Source of the DNA: [Haemophilus] ducreyi
GTDB lineage: Bacteria > Pseudomonadota > Gammaproteobacteria > Enterobacterales > Pasteurellaceae
Assembly: GCF_900109315.1 (NCBI RefSeq)
Contig: NZ_FOJC01000009.1
Span: 1-60,136 of the forward strand
Direction: 5' to 3'
DNA: 60,136 bases
Below the pieces are notes generated by a model. It saw only the letters and a program-made list of their open reading frames with translations, made no database searches and was not told the origin of the DNA. Shown here in pieces: positions 59,997-60,136 of the stretch (position 1 is its first letter; each line of letters opens with the position of its first letter). The position numbers and the translations under genes are program-made.

Positions 59997-60136
59997 AAAT
60001 TGAAGAGTTTGATCATGGCTCAGATTGAACGCTGGCGGCAGGCTTAACACATGCAAGTCGAACGGTAGCACGAAGGACTTGCTCCTTGGGTGACGAGTGG
60101 CGGACGGGTGAGTAATGCTTGGGAATCTGGCTTATG
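59997..60136 (+). rRNA. rrs: 16S ribosomal RNA, 5' part
   Basis: Begins AAATTGAAGAGTTTGATC and continues with the universal primer region ATGGCTCAGATTGAACGCTGG and GGCAGGCTTAACACATGCAAG. The window ends after about 140 nt. The variable region 1 and the GGGAATCTGGCTTATG segment fit the Pasteurellaceae. Confidence 0.97.

Overview
The window looks like a chromosomal contig from a member of the Pasteurellaceae. The partial 16S rRNA at the right end, the low GC content and the gene content all fit. Exact copies of the 9-mer ACAAGCGGT or its complement (for example at 6522, 24991, 25028, 36522, 52050, 52431 and 57608) match the core of the Actinobacillus pleuropneumoniae-type DNA uptake signal. I cannot fix the genus from this sequence alone. 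The left end holds a 5S rRNA with its terminator (tail of one rrn operon). The right end holds three tRNA genes running into the start of a second 16S rRNA on the same strand.

Layout, left to right: 5S; tusBCD-yheO and fkpA (minus strand), slyX, mtnN; rimO, a cytoplasmic HMW1C-type N-glycosyltransferase, glmS; an orphan NikL-like periplasmic protein, a YfcZ-family protein and emrE; hldD and def (minus); dprA; a frameshifted OPT-family transporter (minus); the ribosomal and RNA polymerase block secE-nusG-rplKAJL-rpoBC with its leader signals; a tyrP-like permease; ubiF (minus); comM interrupted by an in-frame amber codon; fklB; a complete L-ascorbate (ula) regulon arranged divergently; an unassigned outer-membrane-like protein; menD-menH (minus); a truncated nanE fused in frame to nanA, then nagB and nagA; a co-directional enterobacterial-common-antigen set wecA-wecB-wecC-wecD-wecE-wzxE-wecF-wzyE-wecG; tRNA-Arg(CCG), tRNA-His(GTG), tRNA-Pro(TGG); 16S rRNA.

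The genes group into recognisable programmes. The ula genes import and phosphorylate ascorbate (UlaAB fusion plus UlaC) and convert it through UlaG, UlaD, UlaE and UlaF to the pentose phosphate pathway; two CRP-like sites lie in the divergent control region. NanA, NagB and NagA belong to aminosugar catabolism, but the local ManNAc-6-P epimerase is truncated. GlmS, WecB, WecC and the other Wec proteins lead from fructose-6-P to the GlcNAc-ManNAcA-Fuc4NAc repeat of a common-antigen-like polysaccharide; wzzE, rffG and rffH are not in this cluster.

The points most worth a second look are: the N-glycosyltransferase, which carries an extra lysine-rich C-terminal tail with four copies of its own target sequon; the nanE'-nanA reading-frame fusion; the broken comM in a genome full of uptake signals; the frameshifted OPT transporter; the compact ECA locus; and a tRNA cluster joined directly to an rRNA leader. 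All functional calls come from reading translated sequence and recalled family knowledge; no search was run.
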